In this document: positions 39,004 to 47,180 of the stretch, one piece after another
Position numbering within the stretch: the first letter of the stretch is position 1
Layout: each line of letters starts with the position of its first letter
Source of the DNA: Marispirochaeta aestuarii
Lineage (GTDB): Bacteria > Spirochaetota > Spirochaetia > JC444 > Marispirochaetaceae
DNA length: 64,000 nucleotides
Assembly: GCF_002087085.1 (NCBI RefSeq)
Contig: NZ_MWQY01000005.1
Coordinates: 124,001-188,000, forward strand
Direction of reading: 5' to 3'
The notes under the pieces: generated by a model
The model's database searches: none
What the model saw: the letters and a program-made list of their open reading frames with translations, nothing else
What the model was told of the DNA's origin: nothing
Position numbers and translations under genes: made by a program

Positions 39004-39944
39004 ATTTCAAACTCCATACCTTCCACAGCAGAATGGATTTCAAGGCTGCTGTTTTTCTGGTGATCCAGGTACCATCGGGCGGACTGCTCGATGGAATAGA
39101 TCTTCTTATCGTCGTACTGGGGTTCATGATGAAAAAGGTACAGTCTGCGGATTTTCCAGGCAACCGCAAAATCCACCGCCAGGCTGTAGGATGAGTGTCC
39201 CCAGTCGTATTTTTCTATTGCTTCGTCCAGGGTATACTGACTGTCCATTATCAGGGTATCCACATCCGAGTAGAATGAACTGTTTTCCGGATTTACCTTG
39301 AAATCTTCTTCAACTAGTTCCGTATCGGATGAAAAAATGAAGGAGGATCCGCCTTCTTGAATCTTGTAGGAATACGAACTTCCGGGGTGTTTCATTTTTC
39401 TCCAGGAAACAGACGACTGTCCCAGATCCATGGTGTTTCCCTTCAGATGGTGAAAAAAGAGTACAGCCTTCATGCTCTCCATGCTGACAGGAAAATAGGG
39501 TTCCCGCATCTGATTCCCGAGGATTTCCCGCAGATTCGGAAAGGGACTGTAAAAATGGATCTCGCATCGGGGGTCATAAACCTGGGGGGCAAAAAAGGGA
39601 AGTCCCTGCAGATGGTCCCAGTGAAAATGGGTAAAGAAAACATGGTATACCCGAATGTGTTCTCCCCTCTTTTTAAGGAATGCGCCGAGCTCCCGGATAC
39701 CGGAGCCGGCGTCGATGATGATCATGGTATCATCGCTGAGACGTACTTCAAGACAGGTTGTATTTCCGCCCGCGGTTCCCATTATGTAAGGGGGCAGATC
39801 GTGGAGAAACCTCTCTCGGCTCTCCTGGCTTTCAAGATGGTGGGCTTCTATCCGCTGGACTACCGCGGCAATGCGGCTTTGTATCTGCTGGTAGCTCAGA
39901 GGGGTCGGAATGGAACCCCGGACTCCCCAGAAGCGTACCTTCAT
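39000..39944 (-). CDS. Metallo-beta-lactamase-fold hydrolase
   Basis: The protein begins MKVRFWGVRGSIPTP and has TAGGNTTCLEVR, the metal-binding motif THFHWDH (about residue 122), FSSDTE and a late FHHEP histidine. This matches a widespread group of bacterial MBL-fold proteins annotated as phosphodiesterase-like or PhnP/RNase Z-related. The substrate is not defined; cyclic nucleotides are one suggestion for relatives. The 314-residue gene overlaps both neighbours by four bases. Confidence 0.85.
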   Translation of the reverse strand: MKVRFWGVRGSIPTPLSYQQIQSRIAAVVQRIEAHHLESQESRERFLHDLPPYIMGTAGGNTTCLEVRLSDDTMIIIDAGSGIRELGAFLKKRGEHIRVYHVFFTHFHWDHLQGLPFFAPQVYDPRCEIHFYSPFPNLREILGNQMREPYFPVSMESMKAVLFFHHLKGNTMDLGQSSVSWRKMKHPGSSYSYKIQEGGSSFIFSSDTELVEEDFKVNPENSSFYSDVDTLIMDSQYTLDEAIEKYDWGHSSYSLAVDFAVAWKIRRLYLFHHEPQYDDKKIYSIEQSARWYLDHQKNSSLEIHSAVEGMEFEI

Positions 39945-40387
39945 GCATCATCTCCAGAGAGCAGAGCTTCGGAACGCCGGGCTTCCAGAAGACGATCTAT
40001 CTCTTTTTGAGAATAGAGTCGCCCCCGGTTCACTCCCGGACATTCTCCTGACATGGCCTCCCAGTCTTCTCTGCTGTTTAAAAAGGGTTCCCAGAAAGGA
40101 TAGGTTCTGCACTGAAGCGGACGTGACTCATAAACACTGCAGCCTCCGTCTTTCCAGAAGATGCAGTCATAGTTATCTTTTTCCCGGAGACTGAGGCGGG
40201 AAAAACCGTGGATATTTACACTTCGGCAGTATTTTTCCAGGAATTCCGCGCGGCTGAGTTCTTTAGCGGCACAGAGGCGGGAAAGATCATTGTCTGAAAG
40301 AAACACATACCCCGGTTCATGGCGGCAGCAGCGGGAACAGCCGGTACATTCAAAGCGGAGCCCCCTGGAATAAAATGGTGTATTCAT
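39941..40387 (-). CDS. YkgJ-type cysteine-cluster protein
   Basis: The 148-residue protein has the conserved cysteine pattern FECTGCSRCCRHEPGYVFLS near the start and CIFWKDGGCSVYESRPLQCRTYPFW in the middle, with a further CPG. This is the signature of the YkgJ/UPF0153 Fe-S or zinc-binding family. Function is unknown. It is the first gene of the long minus-strand series and overlaps the MBL-fold gene by four bases. Confidence 0.85.
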   Translation of the reverse strand: MNTPFYSRGLRFECTGCSRCCRHEPGYVFLSDNDLSRLCAAKELSRAEFLEKYCRSVNIHGFSRLSLREKDNYDCIFWKDGGCSVYESRPLQCRTYPFWEPFLNSREDWEAMSGECPGVNRGRLYSQKEIDRLLEARRSEALLSGDDA

Positions 40388-40441
40388 TATTAATCGTCCT
40401 TTTTTACCGGGATACTAGCCACATCTAAAGGATATACCATT

Positions 40442-40485
40442 TAACGCAAAAAATAAAAAAGGCTCTCTTGATCGTCAAGAGAGCC
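40442..40485 (-). terminator. Rho-independent terminator of tRNA-Tyr
   Basis: GGCTCTCTTGA (40461-40471) and TCAAGAGAGCC (40475-40485) form a perfect 11-bp stem with a three-base loop. On the minus strand a long T-rich tract follows. It lies 11 bases after the tRNA 3' end. Confidence 0.92.
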
Positions 40486-40496
40486 TTTCAGGCTGA

Positions 40497-40578
40497 TGGG
40501 GAGAGAAGGATTCGAACCTTCGAAGGCTGAGCCAACAGATTTACAGTCTGCCCCCTTTGACCGCTCGGGAACCTCCCC
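40497..40578 (-). tRNA. tRNA-Tyr (anticodon GTA)
   Basis: The minus strand reads as an 82-base type II tRNA with GGGGAGG/TCTCCCC acceptor arms (one G-U pair), anticodon stem-loop CAGACTGTAAATCTG, a long variable arm and the T-loop GGTTCGAATCC. The anticodon GTA decodes tyrosine codons. The 3' CCA is not encoded and must be added by the nucleotidyltransferase. Confidence 0.96.
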
Positions 40579-40589
40579 AGGCAGGCAGC

Positions 40590-40618
40590 AACATACCATA
40601 GAGAAAAAAACGTGTCAA
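40590..40618 (-). promoter_or_regulatory. Promoter of tRNA-Tyr
   Basis: On the minus strand TTGACA (40618-40613), 17 bases and TATGTT (40595-40590) precede the tRNA by 11 bases, so the precursor leader should be only a few bases long. Confidence 0.8.
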
Positions 40619-40641
40619 TAGATTCCACAAAAAACGGCATG

Positions 40642-41109
40642 TTACGAAAAAGATCCGGAGGCTTCGGCGTTGCTGATTTTGATGAAATCCAGGGGCGACA
40701 TTTCTATCTGGAGTCCCCGTTTTCCTCCGCTGAAAAGTATGGTTTCATAGTCGAGTGCCCGGGAATCGACAAAAACCGGAATCCTTCGTTTTTGTCCAAG
40801 AGGGCTTATTCCTCCCAGAATATATCCTGTTACCCGTTCCGCTTCACCCGGATCGGCAAGTTCCATCTTTTTTTCCCCCGCGAGCCTGGCGGCTTTTTTC
40901 AGATCGAGCTGCCGGTCCACCGGGAGCATCCAGGAGGAGTATTCCCCTCCGGCGGATCGGAGAACCAGGGTTTTGAAAACCCTGCCGGGTTCGACCTTCA
41001 GTTTTTCTGCGGCCTCCGGACCAAAGGCGGAAGCCCGGGGATCATGGTCGTATTCCCGGATTGTGAAGATGACACCTGTTTTCTTCAGGCCTTGCAGAGC
41101 GGGCGTCAT
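40642..41109 (-). CDS. ybaK: Cys-tRNA(Pro)/aminoacyl-tRNA deacylase, YbaK/EbsC family
   Basis: YbaK-type proteins hydrolyse mischarged Cys-tRNA(Pro). The 155-residue protein shows the family core: YDHDPRASAFGPEAAEKLKVEPGRVFKTLVL, MLPVDRQLDLKKAARLAGEKKMELADP and TGYILGGISPLGQKRRIPVFVDSRAL, including the conserved GGISPLG segment. Its ATG overlaps the stop of the upstream small gene by four bases. Confidence 0.93.
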   Translation of the reverse strand: MTPALQGLKKTGVIFTIREYDHDPRASAFGPEAAEKLKVEPGRVFKTLVLRSAGGEYSSWMLPVDRQLDLKKAARLAGEKKMELADPGEAERVTGYILGGISPLGQKRRIPVFVDSRALDYETILFSGGKRGLQIEMSPLDFIKISNAEASGSFS

Positions 41110-41375
41110 TGTTCGAGTTCTCCCAGGTCGGGAAGATTGAGTTCTTCTTTGAACTCTCCTTCGATGGGAAGAATACTCTCTGCCTGACTCTTATTCTCAA
41201 AAAAATCAGTATCCACCGGAACATAGGTGTCCACCGGCGTAATCTTACGTGTTTTTTTGTCGAACTCCCAGATTTCCATGATTATTTCGTTTCCGGCAAT
41301 ATGCTTTATTCTGTACAGAGGAACCTTTCGACCGCTGTAGCGTGGAGCATACCATCTTCCTGTTCCAATTTTCAT
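41106..41375 (-). CDS. Unknown small protein, 89 residues
   Basis: The product begins MKIGTGRWYAPRYSGRKVPLYRIKHIAGNEIIMEIWEFDKKTRKITPVDTYVPVD and has no signal peptide or cysteine motif. I do not recognise the family. The ATG at 41375 is the best start but lacks a clear ribosome-binding site. An alternative start would lie in the divergent capA gene. The stop overlaps the ybaK start, so the pair is coupled. Confidence 0.65.
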   Translation of the reverse strand: MKIGTGRWYAPRYSGRKVPLYRIKHIAGNEIIMEIWEFDKKTRKITPVDTYVPVDTDFFENKSQAESILPIEGEFKEELNLPDLGELEQ

Positions 41376-41400
41376 ACTGTTTATACTATACTCCATAGCC

Positions 41401-42840
41401 ATGATTAAAGCAGTTCCTTTTTTGCTCATATTTCTTGGTACCCTGTTTTCCTGTCTGGGAGACGACCCGGTGACAGTATCCTTTGACGGAACGGAAATTG
41501 ATCCGGAACTGTTTACCCTTCCGGAGGGCTTTGTTTTTCACAGAAACAACAGCCCTTCATACCCCGATCTTCGGTTGTCGGTGCGGGAGACTGTCGGCTC
41601 CGAACAGCCGAGATTCTCCCTCTCCAAAGAATACCTTGTACCCCTGAAGGACAGAAATGATTACCGGGAATCGATGAATCCTGATGAAATTCACAAGGAG
41701 GGGCTTCCTCTTGTTCCGCTTTCCAGTTGGGAATATGCGGGAAGGGGCGTCATGGTAAAGGGACTCAGTCCGGCGGACAGGGAATATCCTCTCGTAAAAT
41801 GGAGGCATCTTGTTCTTGACTGGAATAATCCCCCTGATCCTGTCCTCAGCGATAGAATCGAAAAAGCTTTAACCGAGTACCTTGGAGCCGCCGGACCGGA
41901 TACTTCCCCCGCAATCGTCTGGCTTGGAGCCGTTGGGGACATGATGCTCCAGCGGGGTATAGAGGATATGCTCATCAATCGACCCGACGGGAAGGAGAAG
42001 ACTTTTTCAGACCTTCTGCCCCAGCTGTCCGCTTTTGATCTCCTCATGGGTAACCTGGAGGGAGCTGTAACCCGCAGGGGCAGCAAAACTCCCAAGAGTT
42101 ATAACTTCCGGTTTCGTCCCGAGGTTCTGGCGCCTTTAGGTCAGGCTGGATTTGATTACCTTTCCCTTACCAACAATCACTGTTATGACTACGGTGAGGA
42201 AGGCTTTCTCGATACCCTTGAGTATCTGGAGGAGTATGGGATCAGAACTTCCGGCGCGGCGGAATCCCCTGAGGAAGCCCTTGAGCCGGCGCTTTTTACC
42301 CTGCGGGGCCTGACAGTCCGCATTCTCTCCGTTGGTGCCTATCCGCGGGAGAGAAACGGATTTAACGGCGAAAGCGAGGCCCGGGTTACAGCCGACCGTG
42401 CCGGAATACTCTGGTACGGTAAAGAGGCGCTGTCGGCAATATCCGGATTTTCCGATGATGAGGGAATAGATATTGTCATGGTGCATGGAGGTCATGAGTG
42501 GCAGCGCGTTCCCGATGACGAACAGCGGAGCCGCTACAGATCCATCATCGATGCCGGAGCTGACATTGTGTTCGGATCCCACCCGCACGTACTTCAGGGG
42601 GCCGAGTCGTACAAGGGAGGAGTCATCTATTACTCCCTGGGGAACTTCCTGTTTAACGGAATGGAAGAGATGCCCTATGCGGAGGACTCTCTTGTCGCTT
42701 CCCTGGGAGTCTGTGGCGGAAAAATACTGTATCGGCGGGATATCCCTGTCCGGATAAACGGACCCTCTGTACGGATCGACAAAAGCGGTCGTATAACAGC
42801 TCAGTTCCGGGACCTTTCTGAAGGACTCAGTCTTCCCTAG
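41401..42840 (+). CDS. CapA-like metallophosphatase-fold lipoprotein
   Basis: The protein has a lipoprotein signal (MIKAVPFLLIFLGTLFSC, cysteine at residue 18) and a C-terminal CapA/PgsA-type domain with GAVGDMMLQRG, GNLEGAV, TNNHCYDYGEEGFLDTL, VHGGHEW and GSHPHVLQG. In Bacillus CapA acts in poly-gamma-glutamate assembly. Stand-alone relatives like this one have no proven role. The first about 160 residues match nothing I recognise. It starts 26 bases from the divergent small gene and ends six bases from the convergent M48 gene. No capBC partner is near. Confidence 0.88.
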   Translation: MIKAVPFLLIFLGTLFSCLGDDPVTVSFDGTEIDPELFTLPEGFVFHRNNSPSYPDLRLSVRETVGSEQPRFSLSKEYLVPLKDRNDYRESMNPDEIHKEGLPLVPLSSWEYAGRGVMVKGLSPADREYPLVKWRHLVLDWNNPPDPVLSDRIEKALTEYLGAAGPDTSPAIVWLGAVGDMMLQRGIEDMLINRPDGKEKTFSDLLPQLSAFDLLMGNLEGAVTRRGSKTPKSYNFRFRPEVLAPLGQAGFDYLSLTNNHCYDYGEEGFLDTLEYLEEYGIRTSGAAESPEEALEPALFTLRGLTVRILSVGAYPRERNGFNGESEARVTADRAGILWYGKEALSAISGFSDDEGIDIVMVHGGHEWQRVPDDEQRSRYRSIIDAGADIVFGSHPHVLQGAESYKGGVIYYSLGNFLFNGMEEMPYAEDSLVASLGVCGGKILYRRDIPVRINGPSVRIDKSGRITAQFRDLSEGLSLP

Positions 42841-42845
42841 TTACT

Positions 42846-44117
42846 TTACTCTTCCCTGGCCCGGCGATTACGCATCGCTGCAATCCGTTCGGTTATCGTG
42901 GGATGGCTGTAGTGAAAAAAACTGTACAGCCGATGGGGAACGGGGTTCGATTTATTGTTCCAGTGCAGCTTCATCAATCCTTCCGCCAGGGGATGATAAT
43001 CTCCGCAGTACTTCTGGGCAAAGGCATCAGCGGCATACTCTCTGCGGCGGGAAAACACGGAAATAACAGGAGACAACCAGAACGTAAGGGGTGAGCTGAA
43101 AAAGAGTGCAATCACCAGCAGGGCGTGAACCGATGAGCTTTGAAAACCAAAAGTCATAAAGAGTTCATTCCAGTTCAGCAGGCAGGCAAACAGTAAGAAG
43201 GTGCAGAACAGAAAAAAAACTGAACCGAGAAGCTGTCGCAGCGTATGGCCCAGTCTGGCATGTCCCAGCTCATGGGCAACTACGGCTTCGATCTGTTCGT
43301 CCGAGAGGCTATCCATAAGGGTATCGAACAGGGCTATACGTTTTGAGGAACCAAATCCGGTAAAGAAGGCATTGGAGTGGGCACTTCGTCGGCTCCCGTC
43401 AATGACCTGGATAGATCTGAAGGTAAAGCCCGTTTTTTCCGCCATGGTCTGTAAACGTTCCTTCAAGGGCCCTTCCTCCAGCGGGCTGAAACGGAAAAAA
43501 AGGGGTGCGATAAGCACGGGAAAGAGAAATGCGATCAGCAGCTGAAAAAAGGCGACAAGAAGAAAACTGTAAACCCACCAGGCTGAACCAAGATTCTGCA
43601 CCAGCCAGATCAGGGACAGAGCGAGGGGCAATCCCAGGACAGCAGAGAGGAGAAGGCCTTTCAGGATATCCTGCAAAAAAATCCCCGCCGTCATCCTGTT
43701 GAAACCGTGCCGTTCTTCGATGATAAAATGTGAACAGGCGCTGACTACCGTGGCGGGAATAGAAAAAACGAGGGCCGTTCCGAACAGTGTTCCAATACCC
43801 CTCAGATACAGGTTTCCGCTGATGCCGATGAAGATGGATTCGATTTTCCCGGGGATTTTCAGGAAAACCAGAAGAAGGATCAGAAGGAAATCCAAGGTCA
43901 GGGTCGAGATTGCGAAGCGTGTGCGATCTTTCGTATATACGAGGGCCTGAGACAGGGCTTCCGGATTCTGCCCTTCCGGTAAGGGTCCTTTTTCAGGGCC
44001 GGAGCTTTCCGCCATGCGTAGATTTCGGAGATTCAGGAATTCAAGAAATACAGAAAAAAGAAACTCAGCAGAAAGAAGACAGAGGTATATACTCAGGATT
44101 GTATGGGTTTGCATCAT
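42846..44117 (-). CDS. M48-family (Ste24-like) membrane metalloprotease
   Basis: The zinc motif HELGH lies in QIEAVVAHELGHARLGH and the third ligand region in RREYAADAFAQKY. About six to seven membrane helices flank it, as in CAAX protease Ste24/HtpX relatives. The open frame starts at 44138, inside the terminator of the upstream gene, so the ATG at 44117 (MMQTHTILSIYL) is the more likely start; the first residues are uncertain. It probably cleaves membrane proteins for quality control; the substrate is unknown. Confidence 0.88.
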   Translation of the reverse strand: MMQTHTILSIYLCLLSAEFLFSVFLEFLNLRNLRMAESSGPEKGPLPEGQNPEALSQALVYTKDRTRFAISTLTLDFLLILLLVFLKIPGKIESIFIGISGNLYLRGIGTLFGTALVFSIPATVVSACSHFIIEERHGFNRMTAGIFLQDILKGLLLSAVLGLPLALSLIWLVQNLGSAWWVYSFLLVAFFQLLIAFLFPVLIAPLFFRFSPLEEGPLKERLQTMAEKTGFTFRSIQVIDGSRRSAHSNAFFTGFGSSKRIALFDTLMDSLSDEQIEAVVAHELGHARLGHTLRQLLGSVFFLFCTFLLFACLLNWNELFMTFGFQSSSVHALLVIALFFSSPLTFWLSPVISVFSRRREYAADAFAQKYCGDYHPLAEGLMKLHWNNKSNPVPHRLYSFFHYSHPTITERIAAMRNRRAREE

Positions 44118-44125
44118 TTCAGGAT

Positions 44126-44155
44126 AAAAAAACAGCATCCCGAAAATCAGGATGC
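44126..44155 (-). terminator. Terminator after the small zinc-ribbon gene
   Basis: On the minus strand GCATCC and GGATGC form a 6-bp stem (44155-44150 with 44140-44135) with a nine-base loop, followed by a run of seven T after TG. It lies 23 bases beyond the stop of the zinc-ribbon gene and overlaps the possible N-terminus of the M48 frame. Confidence 0.7.
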
Positions 44156-44177
44156 CGCAGTTTTGACGGGTTGAAAA

Positions 44178-44372
44178 TCAGAGAGCCGCTACAGCGTCCT
44201 GAAGCTTATCATGAGCCAGAGCCGCCTTGCACTGTTTGCAGACCATATATTTTTTCTCTTTAAGTTCGACTTCGCTGGTTACCTTGATTCCGGTCCGCTT
44301 ACACAGAGGGCAGGTACCCCTACCGCTTTTTACCTTGTCACGAATACCGCTTCCTCTATTAGCCTTAGACAT
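44178..44372 (-). CDS. Small zinc-ribbon protein, 64 residues
   Basis: Two CxxC pairs (GTCPLCKRTG and YMVCKQCKAAL) separated by about 27 residues make a zinc ribbon. The N-terminus is basic (MSKANRGSGIRDKVKSGRG). A ribosome-binding site AGAGGAGCG precedes the ATG, and a terminator follows. It resembles a ribosome- or RNA-binding ribbon in size and charge, but I cannot assign it to a named ribosomal protein. Confidence 0.75.
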   Translation of the reverse strand: MSKANRGSGIRDKVKSGRGTCPLCKRTGIKVTSEVELKEKKYMVCKQCKAALAHDKLQDAVAAL

Positions 44373-44483
44373 AATCGCTCCTCTTGCCTTGTTTCCTTAT
44401 TTGAAGTATCCCGTTCCCGGGGCTTTATCCAGATATCAGTGTCCGAATACAGCTGTAGAGTATAGTTTTCCCCGGGAAAAAAG

Positions 44484-45203
44484 TCAATCTGCGGCATCCT
44501 CGGCCGTGTCGAGTTTGAAGACCTTGTAGATCCACGTATTATGTTCGTTTATTGCCTCATACAGGCCGTCTCTGTCGCGGTTTTTCAGGGCTGTAAGCAT
44601 CTTGTCGTGAAAATAGTAGGTGTCCTGGGTATAATCTCTGGACTGCAGATAACTGCCGGGAATATTCTTGATGATCTGACTGACAAGATCATGAATATGG
44701 TAGATGACCGTATTATGAACCGATTCGTACAGAATTTTGTGGAACAGGTGATCCGCCGCCAGAGCCTTTTCCGGATTATCGACGTTCTCCTTGAGTTCCT
44801 GCACCGCCGCCTCCGCTTCGCGGATTTCTTCATCAGTAATTCTTTGAATAATTTTATCCACCAGGGCTGACTCGAATATGGTTCTGGCCTCGATTATTTC
44901 AAACAGGGGTTGAGTGTCGTGGGACAGTACAAGTTCGATGGGTCCCCGTATAAGGTTTCCTGCTTTCTTTGTTACGTAGTAGCCCGAGCCCCGGTGAACC
45001 TCCAGGAGTCCCATGGCTTCGATAGATCGAAGGGCTTCCCGTATTGAGCTTCTCCCAACCTGCAGCTGGTCGGAAAGTTCCTTTTCGGTTGGTAATTTAT
45101 CACCGTCCTCAAGATCGTTCCAGATATACCGGGTAAGCTGTTTCATCAGAGCCTTTTTTAAAGGCTCCTTGGCAATTGGTTCAAGACCATTTTTTTTCAT
45201 CAT
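44484..45203 (-). CDS. GntR-family transcriptional regulator, FCD (FadR) subfamily
   Basis: The 239-residue protein has an N-terminal winged helix (DKLPTEKELSDQLQVGRSSIREALRSIEAMGLLEVHRGSGYYV, about 35-78). A C-terminal FCD effector domain follows, with the metal-site histidines expected in AADHLFHKILYESVHN, YYFHDKML and INEHNTWIYK. FCD regulators usually sense organic acids. It is divergent from the dehydrogenase operon. The shared motif in three nearby promoters makes it the best candidate for their repressor; that link is inferred. The ATG at 45203 follows AGGATT; 45200 is an equal choice. Confidence 0.9.
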   Translation of the reverse strand: MMKKNGLEPIAKEPLKKALMKQLTRYIWNDLEDGDKLPTEKELSDQLQVGRSSIREALRSIEAMGLLEVHRGSGYYVTKKAGNLIRGPIELVLSHDTQPLFEIIEARTIFESALVDKIIQRITDEEIREAEAAVQELKENVDNPEKALAADHLFHKILYESVHNTVIYHIHDLVSQIIKNIPGSYLQSRDYTQDTYYFHDKMLTALKNRDRDGLYEAINEHNTWIYKVFKLDTAEDAAD

Positions 45204-45278
45204 AAAATACAATCCTGGTTTGTCGCGATAATCCTACTACTATTACTATATGTAATCTTATTTTGCAAGAAACAAATA

Positions 45279-45317
45279 TTGACATTCAACATTATCCATA
45301 TTAGTCTGATAGCAGAC
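45279..45317 (+). promoter_or_regulatory. Promoter with putative operator for the dehydrogenase-transaldolase operon
   Basis: TTGACA (45279-45284), 17 bases and TAGTCT (45302-45307) form the promoter. The palindrome GTCTG-ATAG-CAGAC (45304-45317) covers the -10 region and start point. The 13-base motif at 45301-45313, read on the minus strand as GCTATCAGACTAA, recurs in the dctP and tctC promoters. Confidence 0.65.
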
Positions 45318-45355
45318 ATCAAGCAAGCTTTTTTTCATAATATATGGAGTTATAT

Positions 45356-46093
45356 ATGCCTCGAACAGTAATTATCAGCGGAGCATCCAAGGGAATAGGA
45401 AAAGAGACAGCCAGGGTGTTCGCCGCTGCGGGAGACCAGGTAGTAGTCTTCGATGTAGACAGGGAAAAGGGCGAAGGGTTCTGCCGGGAAGAAAAAGCCG
45501 CCGGCAGGAAGGTCGATTTTTCTGCCGTCGACATTACCAACACCGAGAATGTCCGCAGTGCTGTAGAAAAAGCGGCAAATCAGTACGGAGGGGTCGATGT
45601 ACTGGTCAACTGTGCCGGTATTCTTGATCTCCACTCCTTTTCCGAGACCACCGAGGAGGTCTGGGACAGGGTGATGGGTATAAACCTTAAGGGGGCCTTC
45701 CTTCTGAGTCAGGCTGTTTTACCCTTTATGTCAAAGAACAAATCAGGAAGAATTATCAATATTGCTTCTTCTGCGGGAAGAACCGGAGGGGTCAAGACGG
45801 GGGTCTCCTACTCTGTTTCAAAAGCAGGTATTATAGGACTGACAAAAACCCTGGCACGCATGGCTGCACCGGACAAGGTTACAGTGAACTGTATAGCCCC
45901 CGGAACAACCAACACCGATATGGCAAGACAGTTCTCCAGCGAAGATACCGAGGCTATTCTCAGGCAGGTACCCCTGCATAGCCTGGTGGAGCCGGAGGAT
46001 ATTGCCCGGGCGGTCTACTTTCTGGCTTCTGATTCTGCAAAGATGATTACCGGTATCTGTCTGGATATTAATGGCGGCATTTACATGGGCTGA
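45356..46093 (+). CDS. Short-chain dehydrogenase/reductase (FabG-like)
   Basis: The ATG at 45356 follows GGAG and gives MPRTVIISGASKGIGKETARVFAAAG. The 245-residue protein has the NAD(P)-binding GASKGIG, NCAG and the catalytic Ser (NIASSAGR) and Tyr-Lys (YSVSKAG), with PGTTNTDMA near the end. It oxidises or reduces a hydroxyl/keto group of an unknown substrate. Being first in the operon with a transaldolase-like and an isomerase-like gene, it is more likely a sugar or sugar-acid dehydrogenase than a fatty-acid enzyme. Confidence 0.9.
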   Translation: MPRTVIISGASKGIGKETARVFAAAGDQVVVFDVDREKGEGFCREEKAAGRKVDFSAVDITNTENVRSAVEKAANQYGGVDVLVNCAGILDLHSFSETTEEVWDRVMGINLKGAFLLSQAVLPFMSKNKSGRIINIASSAGRTGGVKTGVSYSVSKAGIIGLTKTLARMAAPDKVTVNCIAPGTTNTDMARQFSSEDTEAILRQVPLHSLVEPEDIARAVYFLASDSAKMITGICLDINGGIYMG

Positions 46094-46134
46094 GCCCCGT
46101 ATAAGAATAAATACTTTTATTTTCAGGAGTTTTT

Positions 46135-47178
46135 ATGGCAAATAATCCCTATCTTAAATGGATGGCAGACAACACCCCTACCCAGTGGTGTAATGACTCT
46201 GCAATACTGTCGGATCTTCAATCCGCCCTCGAAGACGGTGCCGTCGGCTGCACCACAAATCCGCCCCTCTCCTTTGAAACCCTGAGTACCCGTCCCGGGG
46301 ACTTTGAAAAAGAGTACAAAAATCTCGATGAATCGGCGAAGTGCAATGACCGGGCTGTCGAAATGATTGGCGTGGTAGTGCGAACCATCGGTTCTATACT
46401 CAAGGATAAGGGTCCCTGGAAGGACGAACAGTTCGGATATGTGAGGGCGCAGGTTCAGCCTGCCCTGGGTAGAGACAAGGACGCCATGCTGGAGATGGGA
46501 AAGAAACTTCGCTCCTTCGGCGACAACGTCATGGTCAAGATACCCTGCACCACTGCCGGAATCTGGACCCTGGAGGAGCTGGCGGCTCTTGGTATTCCCA
46601 CAACGCCGACAGTCTGCCTGACGGTTTCCCAGTTTATCGCTGTTGGCGAGGCCCATGATCGTGGACGGGCCCGGGCTGAAAAGGCGGGAATCAAACCTGC
46701 ACCCTCCACGGCTGCCCTGGTTATGGGGCGGCTTCAGGACTATCTAACTGCGCTGAACGAAATTCGCGGAACCGGGCTCTCCTTCTATGATCTTGAATGT
46801 GCAGCACTGGCTGTCACCAAACGCTGCTACCAGGAGAACGTAAAACGGGGGTTCAATCAGAAACTCATGCCTGCAGCTTTCAGAAGCCCCCGCCAGGTTG
46901 AACAGATGGTTGGCAGTGATGTTGTCATGACCATCCATCCCAAGGTTCAGAAAGCCCTTCTGGAGGCCGAAGGCAAGGGAGAGATAAAACGGGGCAACTT
47001 CATTGATGACCCGGTTGATCAGGCTGCCCTGGACAGGGTTGCAAAGGCACTGCCTGAGTTTACTCTGGCATTAGAACCCGGTGCAATTCCTGTCGGTGAG
47101 TTCGATTTCCACGGAGGGACTGTAATGACCCTGCAGGGATTCGATCTGACGGGCTGGCAGAAGCTCCTTACGCTGTAG
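46135..47178 (+). CDS. Transaldolase-family aldolase
   Basis: The 347-residue protein has the TIM-barrel transaldolase pattern, with TTNPPLSFETL near the start and the Schiff-base lysine in VMVKIPCTTAGIWTLEELAALGI (about residue 141), then TPTVCLTVSQFIAVGEA. It is longer than TalB-type enzymes and diverges after the barrel. The family cleaves or forms C-C bonds of ketose phosphates. The substrate here is not known. The gene starts 42 bases after the dehydrogenase and ends two bases before the isomerase-like gene. Confidence 0.88.
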   Translation: MANNPYLKWMADNTPTQWCNDSAILSDLQSALEDGAVGCTTNPPLSFETLSTRPGDFEKEYKNLDESAKCNDRAVEMIGVVVRTIGSILKDKGPWKDEQFGYVRAQVQPALGRDKDAMLEMGKKLRSFGDNVMVKIPCTTAGIWTLEELAALGIPTTPTVCLTVSQFIAVGEAHDRGRARAEKAGIKPAPSTAALVMGRLQDYLTALNEIRGTGLSFYDLECAALAVTKRCYQENVKRGFNQKLMPAAFRSPRQVEQMVGSDVVMTIHPKVQKALLEAEGKGEIKRGNFIDDPVDQAALDRVAKALPEFTLALEPGAIPVGEFDFHGGTVMTLQGFDLTGWQKLLTL

Positions 47179-47180
47179 TA

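Noticed and set aside
44405-44475. CCCGGG-rich inverted sequence downstream of the GntR regulator gene
   Set aside because: The two CCCGGGG-like blocks are each self-palindromic and about 50 bases apart, with no T-run; not a convincing terminator or operator.
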